Virus record (IMG/VR): IMGVR_UViG_3300037150_000252
Location: 1-23,260 of that record
Reading direction: 5' to 3' (one strand)
Length of the DNA: 23,260 bases
Source of the DNA: a virus
Shown: one piece after another, positions 5,580 to 13,802 of the stretch
How the letters are laid out: every line of letters begins with the position of its first letter
Numbering within the stretch: position 1 is the stretch's first letter
Translations under genes and position numbers: made by a program
The notes under the pieces: model-generated
Seen by the model: the letters and a program-made list of their open reading frames with translations, nothing else
Databases searched by the model: none
Told to the model about the DNA's origin: nothing

Positions 5580-6114
5580 GCGCGGACGCAAACCCAAGCC
5601 CACCGAGCAGCAAATCGTCTCGGGCGACCCGCGAAAACACGGGGTGAACAAGCTGAGAGCGAAGCTCGCCGGCGAGCCGAAAGCATCGCGCGGATTGCCC
5701 GCCTGCCCGCGTCACCTGAAGGCGCGCGCACGGTATGCCTGGAATTTTTGGGCGGAGGAACTGGCGGCGATGAACCTGGACCGCAGGCCGGACGCCATGA
5801 TGCTCGAAGGGGCTTGCGTAGCTTACGAAGAGGCGATTTACGCCTACGAGATTTTGCAAAAGCAGGGGCGGCTGATCGCCAAGCGCGCGGTGGACCCGAA
5901 GACCAAAGAGATAGTGGTTTTGGATGTGAAGCGCCATCCGGCGACGGTCATCGGGCACAAGGCCTGGATACAGCTTCGCGCCTTCTGTTCCGAATTCGGA
6001 CTCTCTCCAGTGAGTCGCATTCGGCTGACTATCGACAGCGCCAAGGAAACCGAGCAGGATTTGATGGCCATGCTATCCCAGCCCCGCCAGCCGAAACAGA
6101 CGACCGTGCAGTAA
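5578..6114 (+). CDS. terS: Terminase small subunit, P27 family
   Basis: The 178-residue protein opens with MRGRKPKPTEQQIVSGDPRK, the diagnostic start of P27-family small terminases (basic 'GRkPkPt...l.Gnp.k'). It continues with a helical core that includes ARYAWNFWAEELAAMNLDRRPD and a helix pair ending KHPATV-type (residues about 115-145, RHPATVIGHKAWIQLRAFCSEFGLSPVSRIRL). The 'fGLtPaSR.Rl' motif is conserved in the family. It recognises the packaging site and feeds DNA to the large subunit. ATG 5578 has no Shine-Dalgarno; the start is fixed by the family N-terminus. A minus-strand gene lies between it and the large terminase, which is unusual for this pair. Confidence 0.93.
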   Translation: MRGRKPKPTEQQIVSGDPRKHGVNKLRAKLAGEPKASRGLPACPRHLKARARYAWNFWAEELAAMNLDRRPDAMMLEGACVAYEEAIYAYEILQKQGRLIAKRAVDPKTKEIVVLDVKRHPATVIGHKAWIQLRAFCSEFGLSPVSRIRLTIDSAKETEQDLMAMLSQPRQPKQTTVQ

Positions 6115-6116
6115 AC

Positions 6117-6162
6117 GCGCGGCGCAGGTAGTGTCTCGCATGTCGCCGAAAGTGCGCTGCGC
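6117..6162. terminator. Hairpin between convergent terS and a minus-strand gene
   Basis: GCGCGGCGCA (6117-6126) pairs with TGCGCTGCGC (6153-6162), ten pairs including one G-U, closing a 26-nt loop. It begins two bases after the terS stop and lies before the minus-strand stop at 6181, so it could serve as a bidirectional 3' end. No T-tract is present. Confidence 0.4.
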
Positions 6163-6180
6163 GGCTGATGGCCCCAGTCG

Positions 6181-6363
6181 TTAACCGGTGGCCGTGTGAG
6201 TCTTTTCTCCGGTCGCAGCCCATAAATTCTGGGAGCGCATTTCGTCGATGAACGATCCGAACGTCGGGTCTTTCACGGAGTGATCGTACAGCAGTCCGGC
6301 CTCTCGCGCATCCAATCCGGGGATGCTCGCGGCCAAAACGTAGTTGATGAACTTCTGTTTCAC
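6181..6363 (-). CDS. Small hypothetical protein, 60 aa, inverted between terS and terL
   Basis: GTG 6363 is preceded by AAAGGAG with 6-nt spacing, an excellent ribosome binding site that decides this start over a TTG at 6384. The product begins VKQKFINYVLAASIPGLDAR and continues EAGLLYDHSVKDPTFGSFIDEM. It is soluble and probably mostly helical, with no recognised family. It faces away from terL, with 38 bp between the two starts, and converges on terS. An opposite-strand small gene in a packaging operon is typical of a moron, expressed independently of the late genes. No clear promoter is seen. Confidence 0.6.
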   Translation of the reverse strand: MKQKFINYVLAASIPGLDAREAGLLYDHSVKDPTFGSFIDEMRSQNLWAATGEKTHTATG

Positions 6364-6401
6364 TGAAGCTCCTTTCGCCTCCAATCATAGCGCCAACCGA
6401 C

Positions 6402-8063
6402 GTGCCTTTCTCCCAACAGCACGCGGACGCGGCCTGCAATTTCTTCGAGTTAGTACTGAAACACTCAGCCGACGAATGGTGGGGCAAGCCGTTCGTGCTG
6501 GCCCCGTGGCAGGAGGAAGTACTCCAGCACGTCTTCGGAAACCTGGACGACGAGGGCAACCGCGTGATCGAGCAGGTGTATCTCGAAGTGCCGAAAAAAG
6601 CGGGCAAAACCGAATTCGCGGCGGGCCTGGTGCTCTGGGTTTCGCTCTGCACTTCCGCTCCCGGCTGCCAGGTGTACGGCGCCGCGGCGGCCACCCGTCA
6701 GGCGATGAACGTGTATCGCGCGGCCTGCAAAATGGTGGAGCAATCGCCCCTCCTGCAGAAACAGTTCCGCATCCTCAGAGGCACGAACAGAATCCTGAAG
6801 CGCTCGGACCCGGACAGCTTCTACGCGGCCATAGCGGCGGACGGCGATCTGGGCGACGGCGTGAACCCGGCCTTCGTAGTGGCGGATGAAGTCCACCGCT
6901 GGAAGACGCGCAAGCAGCAGGAAAACTGGGACGTGCTCTCAAAGGGTGGCATCACCCGGCGCCAGACCTTGACGGTGGCCATCACCACGGCGGGCGTGCA
7001 GAGTGAATCTCCGCTGGCATGGCGGCTGCACGAAAAGACGCGCAAGATCCAGGAAGGCATAGTTTCGGACGCGCGCTTTTTCGGCCGCCTTTACGGCGCG
7101 GAAAAAACGGACGACCCGGGCGATCCGAAAACCTGGATCAAGGCGAACCCCTCGCTGATCGAAAACGGCGGCTTCCTGCCCCTCGCGAAGATCGGCAAGG
7201 AGTACGCCTCCGCGCTTTCCGAAGGCACGCTGACCGCGTTCAAGAGATATTTTTTGAACATCTGGGACCAGCAGGAAGACCGGGCCATCGACATGGTGCA
7301 CTGGGATGCCTGCCCCACGGATTGGATTGCGGCGCCGCTGCGGTCGAAGCTGCCCGAAGACAAAGTTCGGAGACTCCCCGAGGGGCTGCTGAAGCGCTTC
7401 ATCGAAAGGCGCTGCTGGGCGGGCGTCGATCTCTCCATGACCACGGATCTATCCGCCGTGGCCTTCGTGTTTCAGATTGACGGTTATGGACCGGCGCTTG
7501 AACCCCAAGTTCATTATGAAGTCCTGCCGTTCTTCTGGATGCCCAAGGAAGCGGTAACTAAGCTTCAGTGCAAAGACGGCATGCCCTATGAGCGCTGGGT
7601 GGAAGAAGGATGGATTGAAACCTGCCCAGGAGCCTGCATCGACTACCGGGATGTCGAAGAGCGGTTGAAGTGGGGCGCGGAAATGTTCGACGTGGAGCAG
7701 TTCTGCTGGGACCCCTACAACTCGCATCAGATCTCAGTGCCGATGATCGAAGCGGGCTATCAGTGCATGGATGTGAAACAGGGGCTCGTTACGCTGCATG
7801 AGCCGACGAAGAAGATCCTGGAACTGATCGCACAGCATAGATTGCACCACGGCAACCACCCGGTGCTGCGGTTCAACGCCTCGTGTGCCTCGTTGGTGCG
7901 GAAAAACGATCTCATCATGTTCAAGAAGCCGGACAGGGAGAAGGAATCGAGCAGGATGGATGGGATCTCAGCCACCGTGGACGCATTGACAAGAGCTATT
8001 TTGTTCGAGCATCAGCCGAAGTACCGGAAGTCCATCTTTGATAGCGGGACGGTGGTTTTGTGA
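6402..8063 (+). CDS. terL: Terminase large subunit (ATPase/nuclease)
   Basis: The 553-residue motor protein starts at GTG 6402. N-terminal ATPase: Walker A VPKKAGKT (63-70) and Walker B FVVADE (158-163) with catalytic Glu163; the coupling segment LTVAITTAG follows at about 190. C-terminal RNase H-like nuclease: Asp343 in AGVDLSMTTD, Asp437 in CWDPYN, and a last acidic residue in the RMDGISATVDALTRA segment (520-530). This order and length fit the Terminase_1/HK97-type family, and all key residues are intact. It translocates DNA into the prohead through the portal encoded next. The stop overlaps the start of the small membrane gene at 8060. Confidence 0.96.
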   Translation: MPFSQQHADAACNFFELVLKHSADEWWGKPFVLAPWQEEVLQHVFGNLDDEGNRVIEQVYLEVPKKAGKTEFAAGLVLWVSLCTSAPGCQVYGAAAATRQAMNVYRAACKMVEQSPLLQKQFRILRGTNRILKRSDPDSFYAAIAADGDLGDGVNPAFVVADEVHRWKTRKQQENWDVLSKGGITRRQTLTVAITTAGVQSESPLAWRLHEKTRKIQEGIVSDARFFGRLYGAEKTDDPGDPKTWIKANPSLIENGGFLPLAKIGKEYASALSEGTLTAFKRYFLNIWDQQEDRAIDMVHWDACPTDWIAAPLRSKLPEDKVRRLPEGLLKRFIERRCWAGVDLSMTTDLSAVAFVFQIDGYGPALEPQVHYEVLPFFWMPKEAVTKLQCKDGMPYERWVEEGWIETCPGACIDYRDVEERLKWGAEMFDVEQFCWDPYNSHQISVPMIEAGYQCMDVKQGLVTLHEPTKKILELIAQHRLHHGNHPVLRFNASCASLVRKNDLIMFKKPDREKESSRMDGISATVDALTRAILFEHQPKYRKSIFDSGTVVL

Positions 8064-8272
8064 ATTCTTCCCCATCGCCATCTGTTCCGCCGTCTAAGGA
8101 CGAGGCTCTGCGCGGCCTGGTGGCCATCTTCGGCCTGGCGCTCATCGTGGCGTGCGTGTCGTGCTTTTCGTGGCGCGTCGCCATGGGGCTCGCAGGCTGC
8201 ATGCTGTTCGCGTGGGCCTTTGTCACCAGCGGGAAAGCCCGAAAGCCGGAAAGCAAGAAGGCCGAAGGCTAG
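8060..8272 (+). CDS. Small two-span membrane protein, 70 aa
   Basis: GTG 8060 overlaps the terL TGA (GTGA), so translation is coupled. The product has a Ser/Pro-rich N-terminus, hydrophobic spans at about residues 18-36 (GLVAIFGLALIVACVSCF) and 40-58 (VAMGLAGCMLFAWAFVTSG), and a lysine-rich tail. This is a hairpin membrane protein with a basic cytoplasmic end. Between terminase and portal it could be a holin-like or head-assembly accessory. I know no family for it. The coupled start, codon use and clear topology support a real gene. Confidence 0.68.
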   Translation: MNSSPSPSVPPSKDEALRGLVAIFGLALIVACVSCFSWRVAMGLAGCMLFAWAFVTSGKARKPESKKAEG

Positions 8273-8287
8273 TTCAGGCTACACAGT

Positions 8288-8306
8288 ACGGCGACCAAAT
8301 CGCCGT
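8288..8306 (+). other. Intercistronic hairpin before the portal gene
   Basis: ACGGCGA (8288-8294) pairs perfectly with TCGCCGT (8300-8306) around CCAAA. It sits in the 143-nt spacer 8273-8415, which otherwise contains no convincing gene. Lacking a T-tract, it may be an mRNA processing or stability element. Confidence 0.4.
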
Positions 8307-8415
8307 GGTCCGCGCCGCACTCCTCGCATCGGCGTGCGACCGACAGCACACAAAGAAAATATCCGTGCATCTCCGTCGAGGCCAGCAGCTTCAGCACGAC
8401 CAAGTGTAACTCACC

Positions 8416-10224
8416 GTGGGAATCTTACAACGAATCAGTTCGGGCGTGGCGGGCTTCCTGCCAGAATTCAGGAGTAGTCTAGAATCCCCTCAAACTCCGT
8501 TGTCGTATCCGGCCGAGTGGCTTTTGGATATGTTCAACGGAGGCAGGACTGATTCAGGAATCCGTGTCAGCGAGTTGACAGCCCTCCAGATCGCCACGGT
8601 CTATTCGAGCGTCGATCTCATCTCGGGCGCCATGGCTGCAACGGACCTCAACGTCTATGAGCAGCTCGACCCCGTAGGCAAGCGCCTGGCCTTCGAGCAG
8701 GATCTCCATTTCATCCTGCACGATGAGCCCAACGAGGAGATGACCTCGTTCACCTTCATCAAGACGTTCATGGCGCACGCCCTACTGTGGAGCAACGCCT
8801 ACGCGGAAATCGAGCGGGACAAAGCCAATCGCGTATTGGGCCTATGGCCGCGCTCGCCGATCGGCACCAAGCCGCGCCGTGTCATGGAGCGCATCCTGGT
8901 GCAAGACGAATGGGTAGAGCCCGGGCGGATCATTTTTGAGACGACGGACGGGCAGGTAGGCGAGGAAAATCAGCCGCGATCTCCGCGCCTGGTGCTCTCG
9001 GCCAATATGCTGCATGTGCCGGGGCTGTCGCTCGATGGGCGGCTGGGCAAGCCAGTCATCGAACTGACCCGGCAAGTCATGGGCCTGGCCCTGGCTACCG
9101 AAAAATTCGGCGGCAAGTATTTCGCCAACGGTATCAGACCGTCAGGTGTGGTGGAGATCCCTCACACCATGGACCCCAAGGCACTGGAGAACTTCCGGAG
9201 ATCCATTCAGGAAGCGCAGGGCGGCGAGAACATGCTGCGCCCGATGGTGATAGAAGGCGGGATGAAGTGGATCCCGTACGACGTCAAACCCAACGAAGCG
9301 CAGTTCATCGAACTCCGCAAGCATCAGCGGGAAGAGATCGGCTCCATCTTTCACGTGCCCATCCGCATGCTGGGAGAGTCGGGGAGGGTCAACCGATCCT
9401 CAGCCGAGCAGGAAGCCATTGAACTCGTGCAGTACACCTTGATGCCCTGGTATAAGCCGCTTCAGAGCGAGTTCAAGCGCAAGCTGTTCACCAAGGTAGG
9501 ACGCACGGCGTTTCAGTTCTTCCCTTCGTTCTATTACCAGCCGATGCTCACCCCGGACAGCGAGTCAAGGGCGAAGCTGATCACGGTTTTGAAGCAGTGG
9601 GGACTGGCGAACACCGACGACATCCGTGAGAAGTTCATGGACTGGAATCCGGTGGGAGGCAAAGCCGGGCAGACCTACTGGATGCCCGTCAATATGATGG
9701 ACGCCGACGATCCGTTGAGGCTGTCGCCGGGCGACCCGAATTCGATTACTGGGACAGACGGCTCGGCAGACACCGCCGAACCCGACGCGGATGACAAAAA
9801 AAAGAAGCCCGCCCCGGAAATCCCGCCCGAAGATCAGCGATGCATTCGCGCCTATTCAGGGCTATTTCAGGACGCGTTGCAGCGGGTTTTAGCACGGGAA
9901 AAGCCGGATATCAGGGACTTTCAGCGGGCGTTTACGCCGGTTCTGAGTGCCATCGCGGACACCTGCGCAGTCTCCGGCTCTATGCAATTTCGCCTCGAAA
10001 CGACCGAGTGTGGGCCGGAAGTACAGGCCTTCATCGTGGACTTCATTGCCTGCATGTTCAAGCGGTCGTCGGATTGGAAAGTGGACGAAATAAAGGCCGC
10101 CGCAAGGGAACTGGTGCGGGCTGCGAGCGCCATAAGGATCGCGGTGTACCGGGATCTGGCCACCAGAAAAGCGAAAGAGGAACACCATGAAGAACAAGAT
10201 CGAGCGCCGCAACTTCAAGACTGA
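8416..10224 (+). CDS. Portal protein, HK97 type
   Basis: The 602-residue protein starts at GTG 8416. The first 430 residues match HK97-family portals. They include an early block ELTALQIATVYSSVDLISG; the stem region VIEGGMKWIPYDVKPNEAQFIELRK; and the family hallmark EEIGSIFHVPIRMLGE, followed by SSAEQEAIELVQYTLMPW. A KKKK/proline-rich linker lies at about 475-490. A helical C-terminal extension of about 110 residues (PEDQRCIRAYSGLFQDALQRVL onward) exceeds the usual roughly 400-450-residue portal and may be a head-assembly appendage. It forms the dodecameric DNA entry ring. Its end overlaps the protease gene by 38 nt. Confidence 0.93.
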   Translation: MGILQRISSGVAGFLPEFRSSLESPQTPLSYPAEWLLDMFNGGRTDSGIRVSELTALQIATVYSSVDLISGAMAATDLNVYEQLDPVGKRLAFEQDLHFILHDEPNEEMTSFTFIKTFMAHALLWSNAYAEIERDKANRVLGLWPRSPIGTKPRRVMERILVQDEWVEPGRIIFETTDGQVGEENQPRSPRLVLSANMLHVPGLSLDGRLGKPVIELTRQVMGLALATEKFGGKYFANGIRPSGVVEIPHTMDPKALENFRRSIQEAQGGENMLRPMVIEGGMKWIPYDVKPNEAQFIELRKHQREEIGSIFHVPIRMLGESGRVNRSSAEQEAIELVQYTLMPWYKPLQSEFKRKLFTKVGRTAFQFFPSFYYQPMLTPDSESRAKLITVLKQWGLANTDDIREKFMDWNPVGGKAGQTYWMPVNMMDADDPLRLSPGDPNSITGTDGSADTAEPDADDKKKKPAPEIPPEDQRCIRAYSGLFQDALQRVLAREKPDIRDFQRAFTPVLSAIADTCAVSGSMQFRLETTECGPEVQAFIVDFIACMFKRSSDWKVDEIKAAARELVRAASAIRIAVYRDLATRKAKEEHHEEQDRAPQLQD

Positions 10225-11014
10225 AGTTCGCGTAGCAAAAAACGGCAGCGACGAGCGCCGCATCGAAGGCCACGCCTCCGTATTCAACACCCCCTACACC
10301 TTGAGCGATTGGGTGTTCGGTGAGATCGTCGAAGTAGTTGCGCCGGGAACATTTACCAGGGCGATTGCGGAGAAGCAGGATGTCCGCTGCCTTTTCAATC
10401 ACGACCCCAACCACATCCTGGGCAGGACGAAGTCGGGAACGCTCACCATCTCGGAAGACAGCGTGGGCCTGGCCTACAGTTGCACCCCACCATCCGGTAC
10501 GCATGTGACTGAGTCCATCGAGCGTGGCGATATCGACGGCTCATCCTTCGGCTTCATCGTAGTGAAAGATCAGTGGGTGGACGAACGCGACGATAAAAAC
10601 CGCGTCATCAAGTCCACGCGCACCATTCAGGACGTCGATTTATTCGACGTGTCCCCGGTGACTTACCCTGCGAATGACAGCGCCACTTCCGCCATCCGCT
10701 CGCTATTCCCCGGAGGCATCCCAGCAGAATTCCGCAGCCGCATGGAAGCCCGCAACACCTTCTGCAAATGCGATTGCGCCAAATGCGCCGAAGGCATGTG
10801 CTCGGAATGCACCGATCCGGAATGCGACGATCCCAACTGCGAAGGCGAAGACGGACGATCCGCCAAGCATCCGGCCAAGAAAACGCATACACCCGCGCCG
10901 GCTGTTGATGCGCCCGCGGTGGTTGAGCCCCCGGCTGTCGAAGAAAACGCCATGGACCCCGAAGTTGAGAATCGCAAGTTCCGGTTGCGGGCGATCCAGG
11001 CCAGTATCGAATAA
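10187..11014 (+). CDS. HK97-family prohead protease with cysteine-rich tail
   Basis: The 275-residue protein starts at ATG 10187 with AGAGGA 7 nt upstream, inside the end of the portal gene. Residues 1-175 are the U35-type serine protease: GHASVFNTPY; VVAPGTFTRAI; LFNHDPNHILGR with His72; IDGSSFGF with Ser119; and the closing strand VSPVTYPANDSA. It should cleave the capsid delta domain during maturation. Unusually, residues 193-218 carry eight cysteines (C193, 195, 197, 200, 205, 208, 213, 218) mixed with Asp/Glu, resembling a zinc-binding knuckle. An Ala/Pro-rich linker and a short C-terminal helix follow. Standard members lack such a cysteine block, as far as I know. Confidence 0.92.
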   Translation: MKNKIERRNFKTEVRVAKNGSDERRIEGHASVFNTPYTLSDWVFGEIVEVVAPGTFTRAIAEKQDVRCLFNHDPNHILGRTKSGTLTISEDSVGLAYSCTPPSGTHVTESIERGDIDGSSFGFIVVKDQWVDERDDKNRVIKSTRTIQDVDLFDVSPVTYPANDSATSAIRSLFPGGIPAEFRSRMEARNTFCKCDCAKCAEGMCSECTDPECDDPNCEGEDGRSAKHPAKKTHTPAPAVDAPAVVEPPAVEENAMDPEVENRKFRLRAIQASIE

Positions 11015-11158
11015 CCGTTTTTCTGCCGCTCAACGCGCGCCCGGATGCGGGCTCGGCTTGAATGCCCAGCGCGAAAGGCGGAAGCGCGCGATCTCCGCGG
11101 GCCGCGGCGACTCAGGCGCGTGCACCACAACCCCAAATTTCAATTTAGGAGAATCAGT

Positions 11159-12484
11159 ATGACCATCAAGGAAATGAGCGAGAAGCGCGGCCAACTGGCA
11201 AGCCAAATGGCCGCTCTCGACATGAGCGCCCCGGAGAAGCGGGCGGAGAACATCGTGAAGTTCGACGCGATGGACGCAGAGCAAAACCAGCTCAAAGAAG
11301 CCATCGAACGCATCACCCGCGCCACGGCGCTGGACGCCGAAATGCGCGGCACCGCGGACCCCACCCGCCGGGAAGGACAACCCCGCGGCGACGATCCCAA
11401 TACGGTTGAAGAGCAGCGCAAACGCGAAGGCCGCGCCTTTATCAACTATCTGAAGAACGGCTTGCTGCCGGATCAGTACGGCTTCGCTGGCGTAAGCGAC
11501 GAAGACCGCGCACTGGTCATGAAGCGCAAAACCACCATCCAATTGACCGACGGCGAGCGCCGCGACATGGGCGGAGGCGGCCAGGGCGCCTATCCGGGAG
11601 CCACCACGGGCTTCTTCATTCCCGTTGGCTTCACGAACGAAATCGAAGACGCGATGAAGTATTACGGCGACATGTGGAACGTCGCCGAGGTCATGGATAC
11701 GGCCACCGGGCAACCGCTGCCTTATCCGACCGACAACGACACCACGGTAACCGGTGAGCGCATCGGCGAAGGCCAGCAGGTCACTTCGGCGGATGTGTCC
11801 CTTGGGCAGATTCTGTTCGGCGCGTGGAAATACAGTTCCAAAATGGTGAAGGTCTCGATCGAGCTGTTGCAGGATAGCGCTTTCGACTTGGAAGCATTCC
11901 TGACTAAGAAGTTTGCCACCCGCCTGGGCCGTATCACCAACGCGGATTTCACCGTGGGGGGCGGCGTCTCGGTGTCCGCACCGAATGGCATCGTGACGGC
12001 GGCCACGTCCTCGGGGCAGACCGTAATCGGCAACGACAACGCGGTTTCGCCCGATCCTACCCAACAGGTCGGTTATCAGGATCTGGTCAACTTGGAGCAC
12101 TCCATCGATCCCTTGTATCGCAAGGGTGCGAAGTACATGTTCCACGATCAGACCTTGCGCTACCTTAAGACCCTGAAAGACAACTACGGCCGTCCCTTGT
12201 GGATGCCTGGATTCTCGGGCTTGGGCGACAAACAGCCGGACACGATCCTGGGCTACGGCTACTCGATCAACAATGACATGGCGCAACTGGCGGCGAACGC
12301 TAAGACCGTCGTGTTCGGACCGCTGGATAAGTACGTTATCCGGCGCGTCCGCGAGATGAGCGTGCTGCGTTTAGTTGAGCGCTTTGCCGACTATGGCCAG
12401 GTGGCATTCCTCGCCTTTATGCGCGCGGACGGCCAGCTTTTGGACGCGGGAACTCACCCGGTCATGTATTTGCAGCAGTCCTAA
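11159..12484 (+). CDS. Major capsid protein, HK97 fold
   Basis: The 441-residue protein starts at ATG 11159 with AGGAG 7 nt upstream, after a 144-nt GC-rich leader that includes a small GCCCG/CGGGC hairpin at 11039-11052. Residues 1-65 form a charged coiled coil (the delta/scaffold domain: MSEKRGQLASQMAALD, then AEQNQLKEAIERI). A linker follows that is probably cut near residue 75-125 by the upstream protease. The mature HK97-fold region starts around GGGGQGAYPGATTGFFIPVGF and includes a spine helix (SSKMVKVSIELLQDSAFDLEAFL), a P-domain segment ending FHDQTLRYLKTLKD, and a C-terminal A-domain near VLRLVERFADYGQVAFLAFMR. The order portal-protease-capsid is canonical. Confidence 0.95.
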   Translation: MTIKEMSEKRGQLASQMAALDMSAPEKRAENIVKFDAMDAEQNQLKEAIERITRATALDAEMRGTADPTRREGQPRGDDPNTVEEQRKREGRAFINYLKNGLLPDQYGFAGVSDEDRALVMKRKTTIQLTDGERRDMGGGGQGAYPGATTGFFIPVGFTNEIEDAMKYYGDMWNVAEVMDTATGQPLPYPTDNDTTVTGERIGEGQQVTSADVSLGQILFGAWKYSSKMVKVSIELLQDSAFDLEAFLTKKFATRLGRITNADFTVGGGVSVSAPNGIVTAATSSGQTVIGNDNAVSPDPTQQVGYQDLVNLEHSIDPLYRKGAKYMFHDQTLRYLKTLKDNYGRPLWMPGFSGLGDKQPDTILGYGYSINNDMAQLAANAKTVVFGPLDKYVIRRVREMSVLRLVERFADYGQVAFLAFMRADGQLLDAGTHPVMYLQQS

Positions 12485-12556
12485 GGCTTGCTGTTATAGG
12501 GGCCTGAAACACGGCACCTAAACCCCAATTTCCCAAACCACAGGAGAACCATTTCA

Positions 12557-12988
12557 ATGTCAATCGTCAATCGTTTCCCGGCAAGCTGTCCCGACCAGGG
12601 CACCTTCATCCCGCAAAATCTCGAACCAATCTTCGGCTACGAACTGAAGACCACATCCAATGTGAGTTCGCCGCCCCTGGCGACCGACACCGAAAACATC
12701 GTATCCAAGGAAGGCACCGTGCTACTGGCGCAGACCAGCGCCGGCGCCTGGCTGTTGCCCGCCCCTGTTGCCGGACTACCCGGCGTCGTGGCGGGAGGCC
12801 AGGATATGAAGAAGCTCACGATCCTGGATATCACGGGTCACGCCCATACCGTCACCACGCCCGCCAGCGCCATCAATGGAGCGAGTCACATCCTGACCTT
12901 TGGCGGCACCAAAGGCGAGAAGATGGAAATCACAGCCTACAACGGCGTGTGGTACGCTTACGGATCTTCCGGCGTCACCATCAGCTAG
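12557..12988 (+). CDS. Probable head decoration/capsid-associated protein
   Basis: The 143-residue protein starts at ATG 12557 after AGGAG (spacing about 11). It is rich in short beta strands and small residues. The C-terminal part (GASHILTFGGTKGEKMEI then TAYNGVWYAYGSSGVTIS) follows the 'i.f.g..g....l.aYNG.W...g..gvti' pattern seen in small phage head or fibre-tip proteins. Position directly after the capsid gene and before a terminator fits a capsid stabiliser made in high copy. The exact role is inferred from position and fold only. Confidence 0.7.
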   Translation: MSIVNRFPASCPDQGTFIPQNLEPIFGYELKTTSNVSSPPLATDTENIVSKEGTVLLAQTSAGAWLLPAPVAGLPGVVAGGQDMKKLTILDITGHAHTVTTPASAINGASHILTFGGTKGEKMEITAYNGVWYAYGSSGVTIS

Positions 12989-13012
12989 CTTTCCCTCCCT
13001 TGCTGCAAAACC

Positions 13013-13044
13013 TTGGGGCCGCGCCTACCACGGCCCCAATTTTT
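13013..13044 (+). terminator. Strong intrinsic terminator after the head genes
   Basis: TTGGGGCCG (13013-13021) pairs perfectly with CGGCCCCAA (13031-13039) around a 9-nt loop, followed by TTTTT (13040-13044). It sits 25 nt after the decoration gene stop and before the sugar-modification cassette. It should limit read-through, keeping capsid-level transcription out of the cassette. Confidence 0.88.
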
Positions 13045-13097
13045 CATCAAGCTCGCCGAATCAAGCGCGAGAAGTAATAGCCCCCCGCCAGAACAAA

Positions 13098-13802
13098 ATG
13101 CTGGTATCCGCGATCATGCCGACGCGCGCCCGTCCACTACTGTCTCAGACGGCGCTGAACTGCTGGCGATCTCAGGCGTGGCCGGATAAGGAACTCATCA
13201 TCCTGGACGACGCGGACGATCTATCTTTCCCCGCCCCCCCCAATGGACCTGGCGTCCGCTACTACCGCGCACTTAAGCGCACCATCGGGGCCAAGCGGGA
13301 ATGGCTGTGCGCCCAGGCGCAAGGGGAAGTCATTATCCACTTCGATTCCGACGACTGGTCCGACCCCGGCAGGATCGACGAGCAAGTAAGCTTACTGCTG
13401 ACTTCCGGAAGGCCCATGACGGGCTATCATTCCCTCCTGTTCTGGGACATGCGGAATGCTGTCGGATATCGTTGGAAGGGGCCGGAAGGCTTCGCTGTCG
13501 GCACCTCCATGTGTTACACGAGAGAGTTTTGGAAGTCGCATCGCTGGCCGGAATATTCAGGGCTTCCCAGTCATCCGAGGCTCGAAGCCACGGACGTAGA
13601 AGTAGCGCGAACGGCGCAAAAGCATGGCGGCGTTGCCACCTTGGATGGTCGGCAGATGTGCATTGCCAGAGCGCATTCCTCGAACACGTCCACGGCGCGG
13701 AATATCTCAAGAGTAGGCTGGCCCAAGGTCAAGAACGAAGCGTTCCCCGCGGCATTCTTTGCCGCGCTCGATATGGAAGGAATGGAAAAACGTGCGGCTT
13801 AA
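13098..13802 (+). CDS. Glycosyltransferase, family 2 (GT-A fold)
   Basis: The 234-residue protein from ATG 13098 starts MLVSAIMPTRARPLLSQTAL, the nucleotide-binding strand and helix of GT2 enzymes. ELIILDDADD and the metal-binding HFDSDDWSDP (DSDD 83-86) follow. An acceptor-side region with GYRWKGPEGFAVGTSMCY, and an acidic ATDVEVAR (candidate catalytic base), complete the fold. No membrane segment is present, so it is cytosolic and would transfer a sugar from an NDP-sugar to an unidentified acceptor. The frame is open back to 12900, but that part crosses the terminator, so the internal ATG is chosen. It is first of seven overlapping genes. No convincing promoter or Shine-Dalgarno is visible in the 53 bases after the terminator. 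Confidence 0.85.
   Translation: MLVSAIMPTRARPLLSQTALNCWRSQAWPDKELIILDDADDLSFPAPPNGPGVRYYRALKRTIGAKREWLCAQAQGEVIIHFDSDDWSDPGRIDEQVSLLLTSGRPMTGYHSLLFWDMRNAVGYRWKGPEGFAVGTSMCYTREFWKSHRWPEYSGLPSHPRLEATDVEVARTAQKHGGVATLDGRQMCIARAHSSNTSTARNISRVGWPKVKNEAFPAAFFAALDMEGMEKRAA

Noticed and set aside
11030-12286. 418-codon open frame antisense to the capsid gene
   Set aside because: It lies wholly opposite a clear HK97 capsid gene. Its protein is His/Arg/Gly-rich without domains, as expected for a shadow frame in GC-rich DNA.
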